From assembly GCF_004336805.1 (NCBI RefSeq), contig NZ_SJXM01000005.1, forward strand, positions 124,001 to 188,000: 64,000 nt of DNA. Direction: 5' to 3'. How positions within the stretch are numbered: position 1 is the stretch's first letter; every line of letters begins with the position of its first letter. The stretch is from Aeromicrobium sp. IC_218 (lineage in GTDB: Bacteria > Actinomycetota > Actinomycetes > Propionibacteriales > Nocardioidaceae). Below are positions 49,308 to 57,357 of the stretch, piece by piece. The notes under the pieces are model-generated. The model did no database searches. It was given only the letters and a program-made list of their open reading frames with translations, and was not told the DNA's origin. Both the position numbers and the translations under genes were made by a program.

Positions 49308-50665
49308 GAGTTCCTCACCGCTTTCTCGTACAAGGTGCTGAGTCGTCCCTGCGGGTCGTAGCGCTCGCGCACCCGCGCGAGGTTCTGCCCGCCGTACATG
49401 GCGTCGAAGGTCTCCTGGTCGTAGAACGCCTCGGAGTACAGCGACTTGTGGCCGTCGAGCCGTCCCACGGCTTCCTCGACCCGCCGGTTGACGTAGCCCG
49501 CCGGCGCGTCCGCGGGCACGACGACCGTGCCCCAGAAGCCGACGTTGACGTACGTCTCGCCGGTCGCGAGCGGGTACGTGGCCCACGGACGCTGGGTGCG
49601 CAGCGGGCACAGCCAGACCGGGCGCATCCCGACCTCGGCGTCGAACCACTCCAGGAACTCCGGCAGCCGCTCCAGCGGCACCTCGATGTCCTGGATGACG
49701 CGCTCGCGGCCGGGCACCTTCTTGATCCGGTCCAGCTTCTCGATGATCCCGAACCGGGCGTCGAGCGCGACGATCTTGTGGAACACGTCGCTGCGCCGCC
49801 ACCGGCGGGGCCAGACGCGTCGCAGCCGGGGGTTCTGCGCCCCGAACGCGGCCGAGCACCAGAACCAATCGGTGTCCCAGCGCCACAGGTAGTCGTGGAT
49901 GGTCAGCGCGTCCGTGCGCCGCTCCTGGATCGAGCGGTAGTAGACCTGCTGGCCGGTGTAGTCGCTCAGCGCGGCCGGGCGCTCGTCGGTGTACTCGGCC
50001 AGCGTCAGGTAGACCTCGTCCGGGCTGAACGCGGTGCCGTCGACGGCGTCGACGCGCACGCCCTCCCACGCGCCGGCCTCGACGACCTGGCCGAGCGCCT
50101 TGGTGGCCGACGCGACGTCGTCGAAGCGCACGTGGCGCAGCCGGACGTACGGCGGCACCTGCTCCAGCCCGATCCGCAGCCGGGTGGCGTAGCCGAGGCT
50201 GCCGTAGGAGTTGGGGAAGGCGTCGAACAGGTCGGCGTGCTCGTTGTCGGCGGTGGCCGTGACGACCTCGCCGCTGCCGGTCAGCACGTCCATCTCGAGC
50301 ACCGACTCGTGCGGCAGCCCGTTGCGGAAGGACGTCGACTCGATGCCCAGCCCGGTGACGGCGCCGCCCAGCGTGATGGTGCGCAGCTGCGGCACGACGT
50401 ACGGCACGAGCCCGTACGGCAGCGTCGCCTCGACGAGGTGCTCGTAGGTGCAGGCCAGCTGCACGTCCGCGGTGCGGGCGACCGGGTCGATGGAGATCAC
50501 CCCGTCGAGCCCGCTGACGTCGAGCCCGGGCGTCGTCGTGGCGGCGCGCGGACGGAACAGGTTCGAGGTCTTCTTGGCCAGACGGACGCGCTCGCCCGGC
50601 GCTATGGCGGCGTACGAGGCGAGCAGTCGGTCCATGGCCACGCGGTGCGCGTCCCAGCCCTTCAC
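49304..50665 (-). CDS. tmsA: FAD-dependent oxidoreductase (TmsA/BfaA-like)
   Basis: 453-residue flavoprotein with an FAD_binding_4 domain near the N-terminus (GLDGVISIDPVARTADVQLA; PQLRTITLGGAVTGLGIEST with the FAD loop; HESVLEMDVLTGSGEVVTAT). A DHCR24-like C-terminal region follows. In mycobacteria and relatives this protein reduces the 10-methylene intermediate made by the neighbouring methyltransferase, giving 10-methyl branched chains. The pair is translationally coupled. A TAGTCT -10 box ends 6 nt before the GTG start, so translation is likely leaderless. A palindrome sits in the promoter spacer. No separate tmsC gene is visible. Confidence 0.86.
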   Translation of the reverse strand: MKGWDAHRVAMDRLLASYAAIAPGERVRLAKKTSNLFRPRAATTTPGLDVSGLDGVISIDPVARTADVQLACTYEHLVEATLPYGLVPYVVPQLRTITLGGAVTGLGIESTSFRNGLPHESVLEMDVLTGSGEVVTATADNEHADLFDAFPNSYGSLGYATRLRIGLEQVPPYVRLRHVRFDDVASATKALGQVVEAGAWEGVRVDAVDGTAFSPDEVYLTLAEYTDERPAALSDYTGQQVYYRSIQERRTDALTIHDYLWRWDTDWFWCSAAFGAQNPRLRRVWPRRWRRSDVFHKIVALDARFGIIEKLDRIKKVPGRERVIQDIEVPLERLPEFLEWFDAEVGMRPVWLCPLRTQRPWATYPLATGETYVNVGFWGTVVVPADAPAGYVNRRVEEAVGRLDGHKSLYSEAFYDQETFDAMYGGQNLARVRERYDPQGRLSTLYEKAVRNS

Positions 50666-50671
50666 GCGCTC

Positions 50672-50694
50672 AGACTATTACCGCAACAAGTTGC
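50672..50694 (-). promoter_or_regulatory. tmsAB promoter with embedded operator
   Basis: Minus-strand -10 TAGTCT (50677-50672) ends 6 nt before the GTG. GCAAC-AA-GTTGC (50683-50694) lies just upstream, in the -10/-35 spacer, as expected for repression by a TetR- or MarR-type protein. AT content here is clearly above the surroundings. Confidence 0.5.
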
Positions 50695-50722
50695 ATGGTG
50701 CACTGGTCGTGCGCGACCTCCG

Positions 50723-51385
50723 TCACGCCTCCAGGAGCCAGACCAGCGCCTCCGCCGGAACGTCGGCCTCGAGGGTCAGCGCCCGGCCGTCGTGGATCCG
50801 CAGCTCGTCGCCCGGAGCGAGCTCGTCGGCGCCGTGCCGGACGCGTCCGCGGGTGACGTGGACGAGCGTCCGGGCCGCCGCCGGCACCTCGACCTCGTCG
50901 CCGGCACCGAGGCGGGCGACGAGCAGCCGGGCCGGCGCGTGGACGTCCACGGCGGCGTGGAGCCCGGGACCGTCGGCCACCGTCGCCTGCGCGTACTCGG
51001 GGTCGTCCCCGTGCTGGGAGACGAGCATCATCTGCACGAACACGAGCGGCTCGGTGCCGGACGCGTTGTGCTCGCCGTGGAGCACGCCCGACCCGGCGCT
51101 CAGCCGCTGGGCCGTGCCGGGCTCGACGACGCCACCGGGGCCGGCGGTGTCCTCGTGCCGCAGCGCGCCGTCGAGCACCCAGGTGACGATCTCGACGTCG
51201 GCGTGGCGGTGCGGCGCGTACCCGCGCCCCGGCTCGACGTGCTCGGTGTTGATCGCGACGAGCGGCCCGAACCCGACGTTCGCCGGGTCGTAGTGGTCCC
51301 CGTAGGAGAACGAGTGCCGGGTACGGACACCGTCGCCCACGGTCTCGTAGCGGTCCGCCGCGCGGCGCAGCTCGGCGTCAGGCAT
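50723..51385 (-). CDS. Pirin-family cupin protein
   Basis: 220-residue bicupin-type pirin relative. The metal-binding cupin motif is HSFSYGDHYDPANVGFGPLV, then APHRHADVEIVTWVLDGALR (His-x-His and Glu), and SGVLHGEHNAS with another His. Relatives in this short group (YhaK/YhhW-like) include quercetin dioxygenases, but function is usually unknown. The second half is a degenerate cupin. The ATG lies inside the end of the upstream zinc peptidase gene (8-nt overlap). The next gene downstream on this strand (tmsA) is preceded by its own promoter. Confidence 0.87.
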   Translation of the reverse strand: MPDAELRRAADRYETVGDGVRTRHSFSYGDHYDPANVGFGPLVAINTEHVEPGRGYAPHRHADVEIVTWVLDGALRHEDTAGPGGVVEPGTAQRLSAGSGVLHGEHNASGTEPLVFVQMMLVSQHGDDPEYAQATVADGPGLHAAVDVHAPARLLVARLGAGDEVEVPAAARTLVHVTRGRVRHGADELAPGDELRIHDGRALTLEADVPAEALVWLLEA

Positions 51386-51728
51386 AGCCGAGCTCGTGCA
51401 GGCGCGCGTCGTCGATGCCGAAGTGGTGGGCGATCTCGTGGACCACGGTGATGCGGACCTCCTCCACGACGTCCTCCTCGCTCTCGCACATGGCCAGCGT
51501 CGGGTTGCGGTAGACGAAGATGCGGTCGGGCACGACGCCGCCATACGCGTGGTCGCGCTCGGTCAGCGGGATGCCGTCGTACAGGCCGAGCAGGTGCGGG
51601 TCGTGCGGCGGCGCGTCGTCCTCGACGAACAGCACGACGTTGTCCAGCAGCTCGACGAGCTCGGCCGGCACGCCGGCGAACGCCTCGTCCACGAGCTGGT
51701 CGAACCGTTCCGCGCTGATCTCCACCAC
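51378..51728 (-). CDS. Small zincin-like metallopeptidase (DUF1025-type)
   Basis: 116-residue minimal zincin. VVHEIAHHFGID is the H-E-x-x-H-x-x-G zinc motif, with the downstream Asp as probable third ligand. The typical N-terminus is VEISAERFDQLVDEAFAGVP with LLDNVVLFVEDD, and GVVPDRIFVYRNP follows. This family of about 115 residues is widespread in actinobacteria and its substrates are not known. I start at the first of two adjacent GTG codons, which gives the usual length. It overlaps the pirin gene by 8 nt, so the two are one unit. Confidence 0.87.
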   Translation of the reverse strand: MVEISAERFDQLVDEAFAGVPAELVELLDNVVLFVEDDAPPHDPHLLGLYDGIPLTERDHAYGGVVPDRIFVYRNPTLAMCESEEDVVEEVRITVVHEIAHHFGIDDARLHELGYA

Positions 51729-51785
51729 GCGGACATCGTCCCAGGCCCGGCCCAACCGAGCCGGTGGGTATGCTGAGCCGGTCCA

Positions 51786-51858
51786 GCCCCCGTCGTCTAG
51801 CGGCCTAGGACACCGCCCTTTCACGGCGGCAGCGCGGGTTCGAATCCCGTCGGGGGTG
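51786..51858 (+). tRNA. tRNA-Glu (UUC)
   Basis: Acceptor GCCCCCG/CGGGGGT (first pair G-U), anticodon stem CCGCC/GGCGG with loop CTTTCAC and anticodon TTC at 51820-51822, T-stem GCGGG/CCCGT, discriminator G, no encoded CCA. It stands upstream of gluQ. Confidence 0.97.
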
Positions 51859-51971
51859 CTCTTGATCACGTTCCGCCCATCTCGAGATGCGCTAGGTGCC
51901 ATACCGGGTGAAGATTTTCTCATCACCTCCACCGCACATCGCGCATCCCTGTGGCGGAGGACAACGAACTA

Positions 51972-52003
51972 GGACCCTCGTCGACCCCGGTCGACGAGGG
52001 TCC
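51972..52003 (+). terminator. Terminator after tRNA-Glu
   Basis: 13-bp perfect stem GGACCCTCGTCGA with its complement and the loop CCCCGG, followed by CTTCG. It lies about 115 nt after the tRNA and before gluQ. The stretch between the tRNA and this hairpin shows no gene. Confidence 0.7.
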
Positions 52004-52018
52004 CTTCGCGTCCTGGAC

Positions 52019-52042
52019 GGTTCCTGAGCCTGTCGAAGGACG
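52019..52042. repeat. Dispersed inverted repeat, copy before gluQ
   Basis: GGTTCCTGAGCC followed by TGTCGAAGGACG, a slightly degenerate copy of the element at 40436 and 55363. It lies 15 nt before the gluQ start. Confidence 0.65.
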
Positions 52043-52057
52043 TGGCACGCTGAGGCC

Positions 52058-52939
52058 GTGCCCGCCGGACGCTTCGCCCCCAGCCCCTCGGGCGACCTGC
52101 ACGTCGGCAACCTGCGCACCGCCGTGCTCGCCTGGCTGTTCGCCCGCTCGACCGGACGCGACTTCCTCGTCCGGGTCGAGGACATCGACCGCGTGCGTCC
52201 CGGCTCGGCCGAGCGACAGCTGGACGACCTGCGGGCCCTCGGCCTGGACTGGGACGGCGAGCCGCTCATGCAGTCCACCCGCACGGACGTCCACGTGGAC
52301 GCGATCCGACGGCTGGACGAGGCCGGTCTGACCTACGAGTGCTTCTGCACCCGGCGCGAGATCGCCGAGGCGGCGTCCGCACCGCACGCCGCGCCCGGCG
52401 CCTACCCGGGCACCTGCCGCCACCTCACCGAGTCCGAGCGCGAGCTGCGCCGGCGCGAGCGTCCGGCCGCGATCCGGCTGCGGGCCGGCGTCACGACGTG
52501 GGCGGTCGACGACGTGCTGCACGGGCGCTACGAGGGCACGGTCGACGACTTCGTGCTGCGCCGCAACGACGGCGTCCCGGCCTACAACCTCGCGGTCGTG
52601 GTCGACGACGCCGACCAGGGCATCGACCAGGTGGTGCGGGGCGACGACCTGCTCAGCTCGGCCCCGCGGCAGGCCTACCTGGCCGACCTGCTCGGCCGTC
52701 CGGCCCCCGAGTACGCCCACGTCCCGCTCGCCCTGAACACCGAGGGGCGACGCCTGGCCAAGCGTGACGGCGCCGTGACCCGGCGCGAGCTGGAGGACCT
52801 CGGCGTCGACGTGCCGGCGATGGTCGCGGCTTCGCTCGGGCTCCCCGGACGCTCGCCGCGCGAGCTGCTGGCCGCCTTCGACCCGGTTCGGCTGCCGCGC
52901 GAGCCCTGGGTGGTCGTGCCGCCCGTCGGTGCGTCGTGA
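52058..52939 (+). CDS. gluQ: Glutamyl-Q tRNA(Asp) synthetase
   Basis: 293-residue truncated glutamyl-tRNA synthetase paralogue. It attaches glutamate to the queuosine base at the wobble position of tRNA-Asp. It has only the catalytic half of GluRS and no anticodon-binding domain. The HIGH-type motif appears as [20 protein letters not shown], the glutamate pocket as [12 protein letters not shown], and the KMSKS-type loop as [10 protein letters not shown]. The zinc site has the Cys pair of ECFCTRREI, with YPGTCRHL carrying the third Cys. The GTG start fits the family N-terminus. The gene stands between tRNA-Glu and tRNA-Asp, its own substrate. Confidence 0.93.
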   Translation: MPAGRFAPSPSGDLHVGNLRTAVLAWLFARSTGRDFLVRVEDIDRVRPGSAERQLDDLRALGLDWDGEPLMQSTRTDVHVDAIRRLDEAGLTYECFCTRREIAEAASAPHAAPGAYPGTCRHLTESERELRRRERPAAIRLRAGVTTWAVDDVLHGRYEGTVDDFVLRRNDGVPAYNLAVVVDDADQGIDQVVRGDDLLSSAPRQAYLADLLGRPAPEYAHVPLALNTEGRRLAKRDGAVTRRELEDLGVDVPAMVAASLGLPGRSPRELLAAFDPVRLPREPWVVVPPVGAS

Positions 52940-53079
52940 GCGGTACGGCCAAGGCCGTCATACCGGCGTTTCCGCGGCTCGGAGCGAGCAGACGACCCCC
53001 GGTTTTGGAGTCCGCGGAGGGGTAGGTTAGAGTTGCCGTCGGCTCAGCGAGAGCAGGGCCGCAGCAGGAACAGCAACAT

Positions 53080-53153
53080 GGCCCCGTGGCGCAGTTGGTT
53101 AGCGCGCCGCCCTGTCACGGCGGAGGTCGCGGGTTCGAGTCCCGTCGGGGTCG
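53080..53153 (+). tRNA. tRNA-Asp (GUC)
   Basis: Acceptor GGCCCCG/CGGGGTC, D-arm GCGC/GCGC, anticodon stem CCGCC/GGCGG with loop CTGTCAC and anticodon GTC at 53114-53116, T-stem GCGGG/CCCGT, discriminator G, no encoded CCA. This is the acceptor modified by GluQ when queuosine is present. Confidence 0.97.
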
Positions 53154-53159
53154 CAAGTC

Positions 53160-53200
53160 AGCCGAGAGGCCGGTCGTCATGACCGGCCTCTCGGCTTTTT
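53160..53200 (+). terminator. Rho-independent terminator of tRNA-Asp
   Basis: Perfect 15-bp stem GCCGAGAGGCCGGTC with its complement, loop GTCAT, followed by TTTTT. It is the only terminator here with a classic U-tract. Confidence 0.93.
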
Positions 53201-53230
53201 CGTGCCCACCCCCGCGCTCGCCGAAGGCCC

Positions 53231-53278
53231 GGTCCCCGAGCCCGTCGAAGGGCCGGTCCCTGAGCCTGTCGAAGGACG
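53231..53278. repeat. Two tandem copies of the dispersed inverted repeat
   Basis: Copy 1 (53231-53254) has GGTCCCCGAGCCCGTCGAAG with GGCC after it. Copy 2 (53255-53278) has GGTCCCTGAGCCTGTCGAAG with GACG after it. They are directly adjacent with a 24-nt period, and a partial third copy may precede them at about 53214. They lie just upstream of the dipeptidase start. Confidence 0.75.
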
Positions 53279-53297
53279 CCCGTGGCAGGGTGAAGCC

Positions 53298-54650
53298 ATG
53301 TCCGACGCGCTGACCTCCCGCCTGCACGACGTCCTGCCGAGCGTGCTGTCCGACCTGGACCACCTCGTGCGCATCCCCTCGGTGTGGGCCCAGCCCGAGC
53401 ACCGCGACGACGTCCGACGCTCGGCCACCGAGGTCGAGCGTCTGCTCCGCGAGGCCGGCTTCGCCCGGACCAAGATCGTGTCCGTCGGCGACGGCGCCCC
53501 CGCGGTCATCGCGCACCACCCGGCACCCGAGGGCGCGCCCACCGTGCTGCTGTACGCCCACCACGACGTGCAGCCGGTCGGCGACGAGAGCCTGTGGACG
53601 TCCCCGCCGTTCGAGCCGACGCAGCGCGGCGACCGGCTGTTCGCGCGCGGCGCAGCCGACGACAAGGCCGGCATCGCCGCGCACCTGGCCGCGTTCCGCG
53701 CCCACGGCGGCCAGCCCCCCGTCGGCGTCACGGTGTTCGTCGAGGGCGAGGAGGAGTCCGGCTCCCCCACCCTGGTCGAGCTGCTCACCACGTACCGCGA
53801 CGAGCTGGCGGCCGACGCGATCGTCATCGCCGACTCGGCCAACTGGGACGTCGGCGTCCCGGCGCTGACCGTGTCGCTGCGCGGCCTGGTCGACTGCGAG
53901 GTCACGGTGCGCACGCTCGACCACGCCGTCCACTCGGGCATGTGGGGCGGCGTCGTCCCGGACGCCCTCACGACGCTGTGCCGCCTGGTCGCGACGCTGC
54001 ACGACGCGGACGGCTCGGTCGCGGTCGAGGGCCTGCACCACGGCACCGCCGCCGACCTGACGTACCCGGAGGACCGGCTGCGCGCGGAGTCCGGCGTGCT
54101 GGACGGCGTCGAGCAGATCGGCACCGGCTCCGTCGTGCAGCGCCTCTGGGCCGAGCCGGCGATCAGCGTCATCGGCATCGACGCGACCCCGGTCGACATC
54201 GCGTCCAACACCCTGTCGCCGTCGGCACGGGCCAAGATCAGCATGCGCGTGGCGCCCGGCGGCGACGCCGAGGCCCACCTGGACGCCCTGCAGCGGCACC
54301 TGGAGCAGCACGCCCCGTTCGGCGCGAAGGTCGAGGTGACCCGCGGCGAGGTGGGCTCCCCGTACGCGGTCGACGCGACGGGCCCGGCGTACGACGCCGC
54401 ACGCAGTGCGTTCCGCGACGCCTGGGACGGCACCGAGCCGGTCGACATGGGCATGGGCGGCTCGATCCCGTTCATCGCCGAGTTCGCCCGCATCTTCCCC
54501 GACGCGGCCGTGCTGGTGACCGGCGTCGAGGACCCGGACACCCGTGCCCACGGCATCGACGAGGGCCTGCACCTGGCGGAGTTCGAGCGCGTCTGCCTGG
54601 CCGAGACGCTGCTGCTGCAGCGCCTGGCCGACGTGGGACCGGTTTCCTGA
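53298..54650 (+). CDS. M20-family dipeptidase
   Basis: 450-residue zinc aminopeptidase/dipeptidase of the M20 (CNDP/PepV-like) family. Metal ligands lie in LLYAHHDVQPVGD (His, Asp) and GAADDKAGIAAHL (bridging Asp). VEGEEESGSPTL holds the general base Glu and the next ligand, and a final His is in DTRAHGIDEGLHLAEF. The dimerisation lid is in the middle (DCEVTVRTLDHAVHSGMWGG). AGGGTGAAG precedes the ATG. An earlier in-frame start would translate the upstream repeats as VPEPVEG units and is rejected. Confidence 0.93.
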   Translation: MSDALTSRLHDVLPSVLSDLDHLVRIPSVWAQPEHRDDVRRSATEVERLLREAGFARTKIVSVGDGAPAVIAHHPAPEGAPTVLLYAHHDVQPVGDESLWTSPPFEPTQRGDRLFARGAADDKAGIAAHLAAFRAHGGQPPVGVTVFVEGEEESGSPTLVELLTTYRDELAADAIVIADSANWDVGVPALTVSLRGLVDCEVTVRTLDHAVHSGMWGGVVPDALTTLCRLVATLHDADGSVAVEGLHHGTAADLTYPEDRLRAESGVLDGVEQIGTGSVVQRLWAEPAISVIGIDATPVDIASNTLSPSARAKISMRVAPGGDAEAHLDALQRHLEQHAPFGAKVEVTRGEVGSPYAVDATGPAYDAARSAFRDAWDGTEPVDMGMGGSIPFIAEFARIFPDAAVLVTGVEDPDTRAHGIDEGLHLAEFERVCLAETLLLQRLADVGPVS

Positions 54651-54696
54651 GCCCCGAGCCCATCGGGTAAGGTGATGGTCGCTTGCTCGCAAGCAC

Positions 54697-54773
54697 GGCC
54701 AGGTAGCTCAGTTGGTACGAGCGACCGCCTGAAAAGCGGTAGGTCGCCGGTTCGACCCCGGCCCTGGCCACCA
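54697..54773 (+). tRNA. tRNA-Phe (GAA), CCA encoded
   Basis: Acceptor GGCCAGG/CCTGGCC, anticodon stem ACCGC/GCGGT with loop CTGAAAA and anticodon GAA at 54731-54733, T-stem GCCGG/CCGGC, discriminator A followed by an encoded CCA. The other three tRNAs of the window lack the CCA. Confidence 0.97.
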
Positions 54774-54780
54774 TCACGAC

Positions 54781-54812
54781 GAAGCCCCCGCACCCCCGGT
54801 GCGGGGGCTTTC
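54781..54812. terminator. Bidirectional terminator between tRNA-Phe and the HNH gene
   Basis: 13-bp perfect stem AAGCCCCCGCACC with its complement and the loop CCC, followed by TTCTC. It lies 8 nt after the tRNA and 7 nt after the end of the convergent HNH gene. Confidence 0.85.
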
Positions 54813-54819
54813 TCGTTCC

Positions 54820-56130
54820 TCACGCTGCTCGCCAGCGTCCGTCATCGCGCCACTGGCCGTCGGGTCCGCGGGTCTGGACGCGTCCGTGGTCGTCGCGGCG
54901 GAACTGCCAGCCGTCGCGGTGGGCCTGGTGGTGGTGTCGGGGGCAGAGCAGGACCGCGTTGTCCAGGTCCGTCGTGCCGCCCGCGCTCCAAGGGATGGGG
55001 TGATGGACCTCGGACCATGACGGTGGTCTGTCACATCCGGGTGCGACGCAGCCGAGGTCGCGGAGTCCGAGGGCAGTCTTCTGGTGCTTGGTGAAGAGTC
55101 GCTTGGTGCGGCCGAGGTCGAGCGGGAGGGACTCGCCGTCCAGGACGGCCGGGACGACGCCGGCGGTGCAGGCGAGGCGGCGGGTCTCGCCGCCCGAGAG
55201 CCGAGTGCCAGTCGCCAGGGTGGAGGCCGCGAGACCGTCGCGAAGGTCCTTCAGCTGCATCGTCACGACGAGGGTGGCCGCGGTGGTGCCGGACTGCGGG
55301 AGCCCGTCGACGGGCATCTTCTCGACCAGGTGGGCGAACGCGTGGCCCTGTCGCTGGCCGAGGGTCCCTTCGACAGGCTCAGGGACCGGGATCGCCTCAG
55401 GCGCGGACCGGTCGTTGAGCTTGTGGAAACGACCGTTGCCCTGCCTCGGGGCGGTGAAGGCGTCGAGCATCGTCTTCAGCAGCTCGGCCTGGAGGTCGGG
55501 CAGCACGAACCCGCCGCGCCAGGTGCCGTCCCGGTTGTCGGCCATCCAGAATTCCGTGCGCTCCCAGGCGCGGGCTTCCTGCTTCTCGAGCGCATCGTTC
55601 TCGATCTGGTCGACGACGGGCTTGGGTGCGTACACGTCCGCGATCCGCCGGGCCCGACACGACAGGTCCTTGGCCGACAGCGTCTGCGCCGCCGCGATCA
55701 ACGTCTGCTCGCACCGTTCCTGATGCTCCGCCGGCACGCCCAGCAGAGCGTTGACGATCACCACCGCCTGGGCCTCGGTGATCAGTCCTTCGGCCAGTGC
55801 CCGCTCGGTCGCGGTCCGCTCACCCAACGACCGCGCCAGCCGCACCTGCCGGCTCGCCGCGCGCCGGTCACGTCCGAAGTCGCGGGCCAGCAGGTCGGCC
55901 GTGCCGGTGGACCCGCCAAGACCCACCGGCACCAGAGCATCGACCGCCCGCACCACCGCCGCACTGTGCGCGGCCAGGCGCGCCTGCAGCCGCTGGATCC
56001 GCATCGCCGCCCGCCGCGCCTCGTCCGGCGACAGCCCCAGGTACGACGAAGGATCAGCGGCGTCGAGGGCTCGCTCGAGCTCGTCCAGGAACGCCACCGG
56101 CGACTCCGTCTCGACGAGCTCAGCAACCAT
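54820..56130 (-). CDS. DUF222/HNH endonuclease family protein (13E12-type)
   Basis: 436-residue protein of the actinobacterial 13E12 repeat family. A helical DUF222 domain occupies about residues 30-340. A C-terminal HNH nuclease motif follows: LGCVAPGCDRPPSWSEVHHP, then DNAVLLCPRHHHQAHRDGW with paired cysteines and the catalytic histidines. These genes are multicopy and their role is not settled. Between residues about 247 and 256 the dispersed repeat reads in frame as VPEPVEGT, so the element inserted without breaking the gene. Start taken at MVAELVETE, with GGGGGA before the ATG. Confidence 0.87.
   Translation of the reverse strand: MVAELVETESPVAFLDELERALDAADPSSYLGLSPDEARRAAMRIQRLQARLAAHSAAVVRAVDALVPVGLGGSTGTADLLARDFGRDRRAASRQVRLARSLGERTATERALAEGLITEAQAVVIVNALLGVPAEHQERCEQTLIAAAQTLSAKDLSCRARRIADVYAPKPVVDQIENDALEKQEARAWERTEFWMADNRDGTWRGGFVLPDLQAELLKTMLDAFTAPRQGNGRFHKLNDRSAPEAIPVPEPVEGTLGQRQGHAFAHLVEKMPVDGLPQSGTTAATLVVTMQLKDLRDGLAASTLATGTRLSGGETRRLACTAGVVPAVLDGESLPLDLGRTKRLFTKHQKTALGLRDLGCVAPGCDRPPSWSEVHHPIPWSAGGTTDLDNAVLLCPRHHHQAHRDGWQFRRDDHGRVQTRGPDGQWRDDGRWRAA
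55363..55387. repeat. Dispersed inverted repeat inside the HNH gene
   Basis: Perfect 7-bp arms GGTCCCT / AGGGACC around GAGCCTGTCGA (minus strand). It inserts codons for VPEPVEGT into the DUF222 protein without a frameshift. It is the best-preserved copy in the window. Confidence 0.8.
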
Positions 56131-56281
56131 GATTCCCCCGAATCGAACTGATGTTCCCATCCTAGACGCGGTCGCCGACAGTTCTCGATGCTTCAGCTCA
56201 TCTGTGGATCACCCGTTTCGCCCCGCTGAGCAACCCGTTCCCGTACCCTCAGCAGGCCGACGCTCGAGACCGGGGGATTCC

Positions 56282-57247
56282 ATGCGCCGACCCTTCTTCG
56301 CCCTGCCGCTGCTGCTCGCCCTCGTGGTGGGCGCGCTCGCCGGACCGTCCACGACCGCCACCGCGGCCGAGCCGCCGGTCGTGACGCCGGGAGACGCCTT
56401 CGACAGCGTCCCCACGCTCTCGATCGGCCGCGCCGTCGTCGGTCAGCGGGTCAAGGCGACCCCGAGCGGATCCTTTGCACCGACGCCGACCCGCGTCACG
56501 TACCGCTGGTACGTCGACGACGAGTACGTCGGCTGGAGCGGTGAGGGAGACTGGCCCGTCTACCGCGCGTACGCCGGTCATCGCCTTCGGGTCGAGCTCC
56601 ACGCCGAGCGGACCGAGGACGGGGACTTCCGAACCGGCGTGGTCGCCGCGAGCACGGTCGTCTCCCCCGCGACGCGGACGATCAAGCGTCTCCCGACCTT
56701 CTCCCACGCGCAGGCCGGGAACCGAGTCTGGCTCGAGACCTACTTCCCCGTCTGGAACCAGGAGCCGGACCCGGCCGAGTCCGACGCGCGGCGCACGTAC
56801 CAGTGGCTGTTGGACGGCCGCGTGGTCTGGACGTCCCGCGACTCGGCGGTGACCCTGCCGCGGAGGTCCAAGGGCCAGCGCCTCCAGGCTCGAGTCATCC
56901 TCGACCAGCCGGGATTCCAGCGGGCGACGGCGACGAGTCGCCCCGTCACCGTCGGCGGGCTGCTCTTCCGCCGCACCGGCTACCCGGAGATCGAGTCCTT
57001 CCTGCCCGAGGTCGGCAGGACCGTGCGCGTCGACACCGACACCTGGTCCCCCCGGCCGACCCGCTTCACGTACCAGTGGTTCCTGAACGGCAAGAAGATC
57101 AAGGGCGCCACGAAGTCGCGGCTCAAGGTGACCAAGCGGATGAAGCGCAAGTACCTCAAGGTCAGCATCACCGGTCACCGCCGCTACTACGAGCCCGAGA
57201 CGACCTTCTCGACGAGCTACAAGGTCTACGGGCCGAACCTGAGCTGA
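56282..57247 (+). CDS. Secreted protein with Ig-like RWYxDGKxIKGA-type repeats, tandem copy 1
   Basis: 321-residue exported protein. The signal peptide starts MRRPFFALPLLLALVVGALA and ends near residue 29. About three beta-sandwich repeats follow, each with a Y-x-W-x-x-D/N-G core: VTYRWYVDDEYVGW, RTYQWLLDGRVVW and FTYQWFLNGKKIKGATKSRL. The last has the full KGATKSRLKVTKRMKRKYLK form common in actinobacterial surface proteins. No cysteines or anchor are present. GGGGGA precedes the ATG by 5 nt. A TACCCT box (56244-56249) with downstream sequence is duplicated before the next gene. Probably an adhesin-like or carbohydrate-binding protein; function unproven. Confidence 0.78.
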   Translation: MRRPFFALPLLLALVVGALAGPSTTATAAEPPVVTPGDAFDSVPTLSIGRAVVGQRVKATPSGSFAPTPTRVTYRWYVDDEYVGWSGEGDWPVYRAYAGHRLRVELHAERTEDGDFRTGVVAASTVVSPATRTIKRLPTFSHAQAGNRVWLETYFPVWNQEPDPAESDARRTYQWLLDGRVVWTSRDSAVTLPRRSKGQRLQARVILDQPGFQRATATSRPVTVGGLLFRRTGYPEIESFLPEVGRTVRVDTDTWSPRPTRFTYQWFLNGKKIKGATKSRLKVTKRMKRKYLKVSITGHRRYYEPETTFSTSYKVYGPNLS

Positions 57248-57357
57248 GCCGACCTGGAGCGTCCGTCCCCGACGCCGCGCGGGTTCTGCCGTTCCGCTCC
57301 GCGGGACGCATGTGCTGCCGTACCCTCGGCGAGCCGACGCTCGAGACGGGGGATCCC

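Noticed and set aside
53202..53297. Dipeptidase start 32 codons upstream, giving VPEPVEG repeats at the N-terminus
   Set aside because: That peptide is the translation of two copies of the dispersed inverted repeat. The ATG at 53298 matches the family start and has its own ribosome site.
19092..54773. tRNA genes as integration sites of a genomic island
   Set aside because: No integrase, direct att-like repeat of a tRNA 3' end, or composition shift was found next to any of the four tRNAs.
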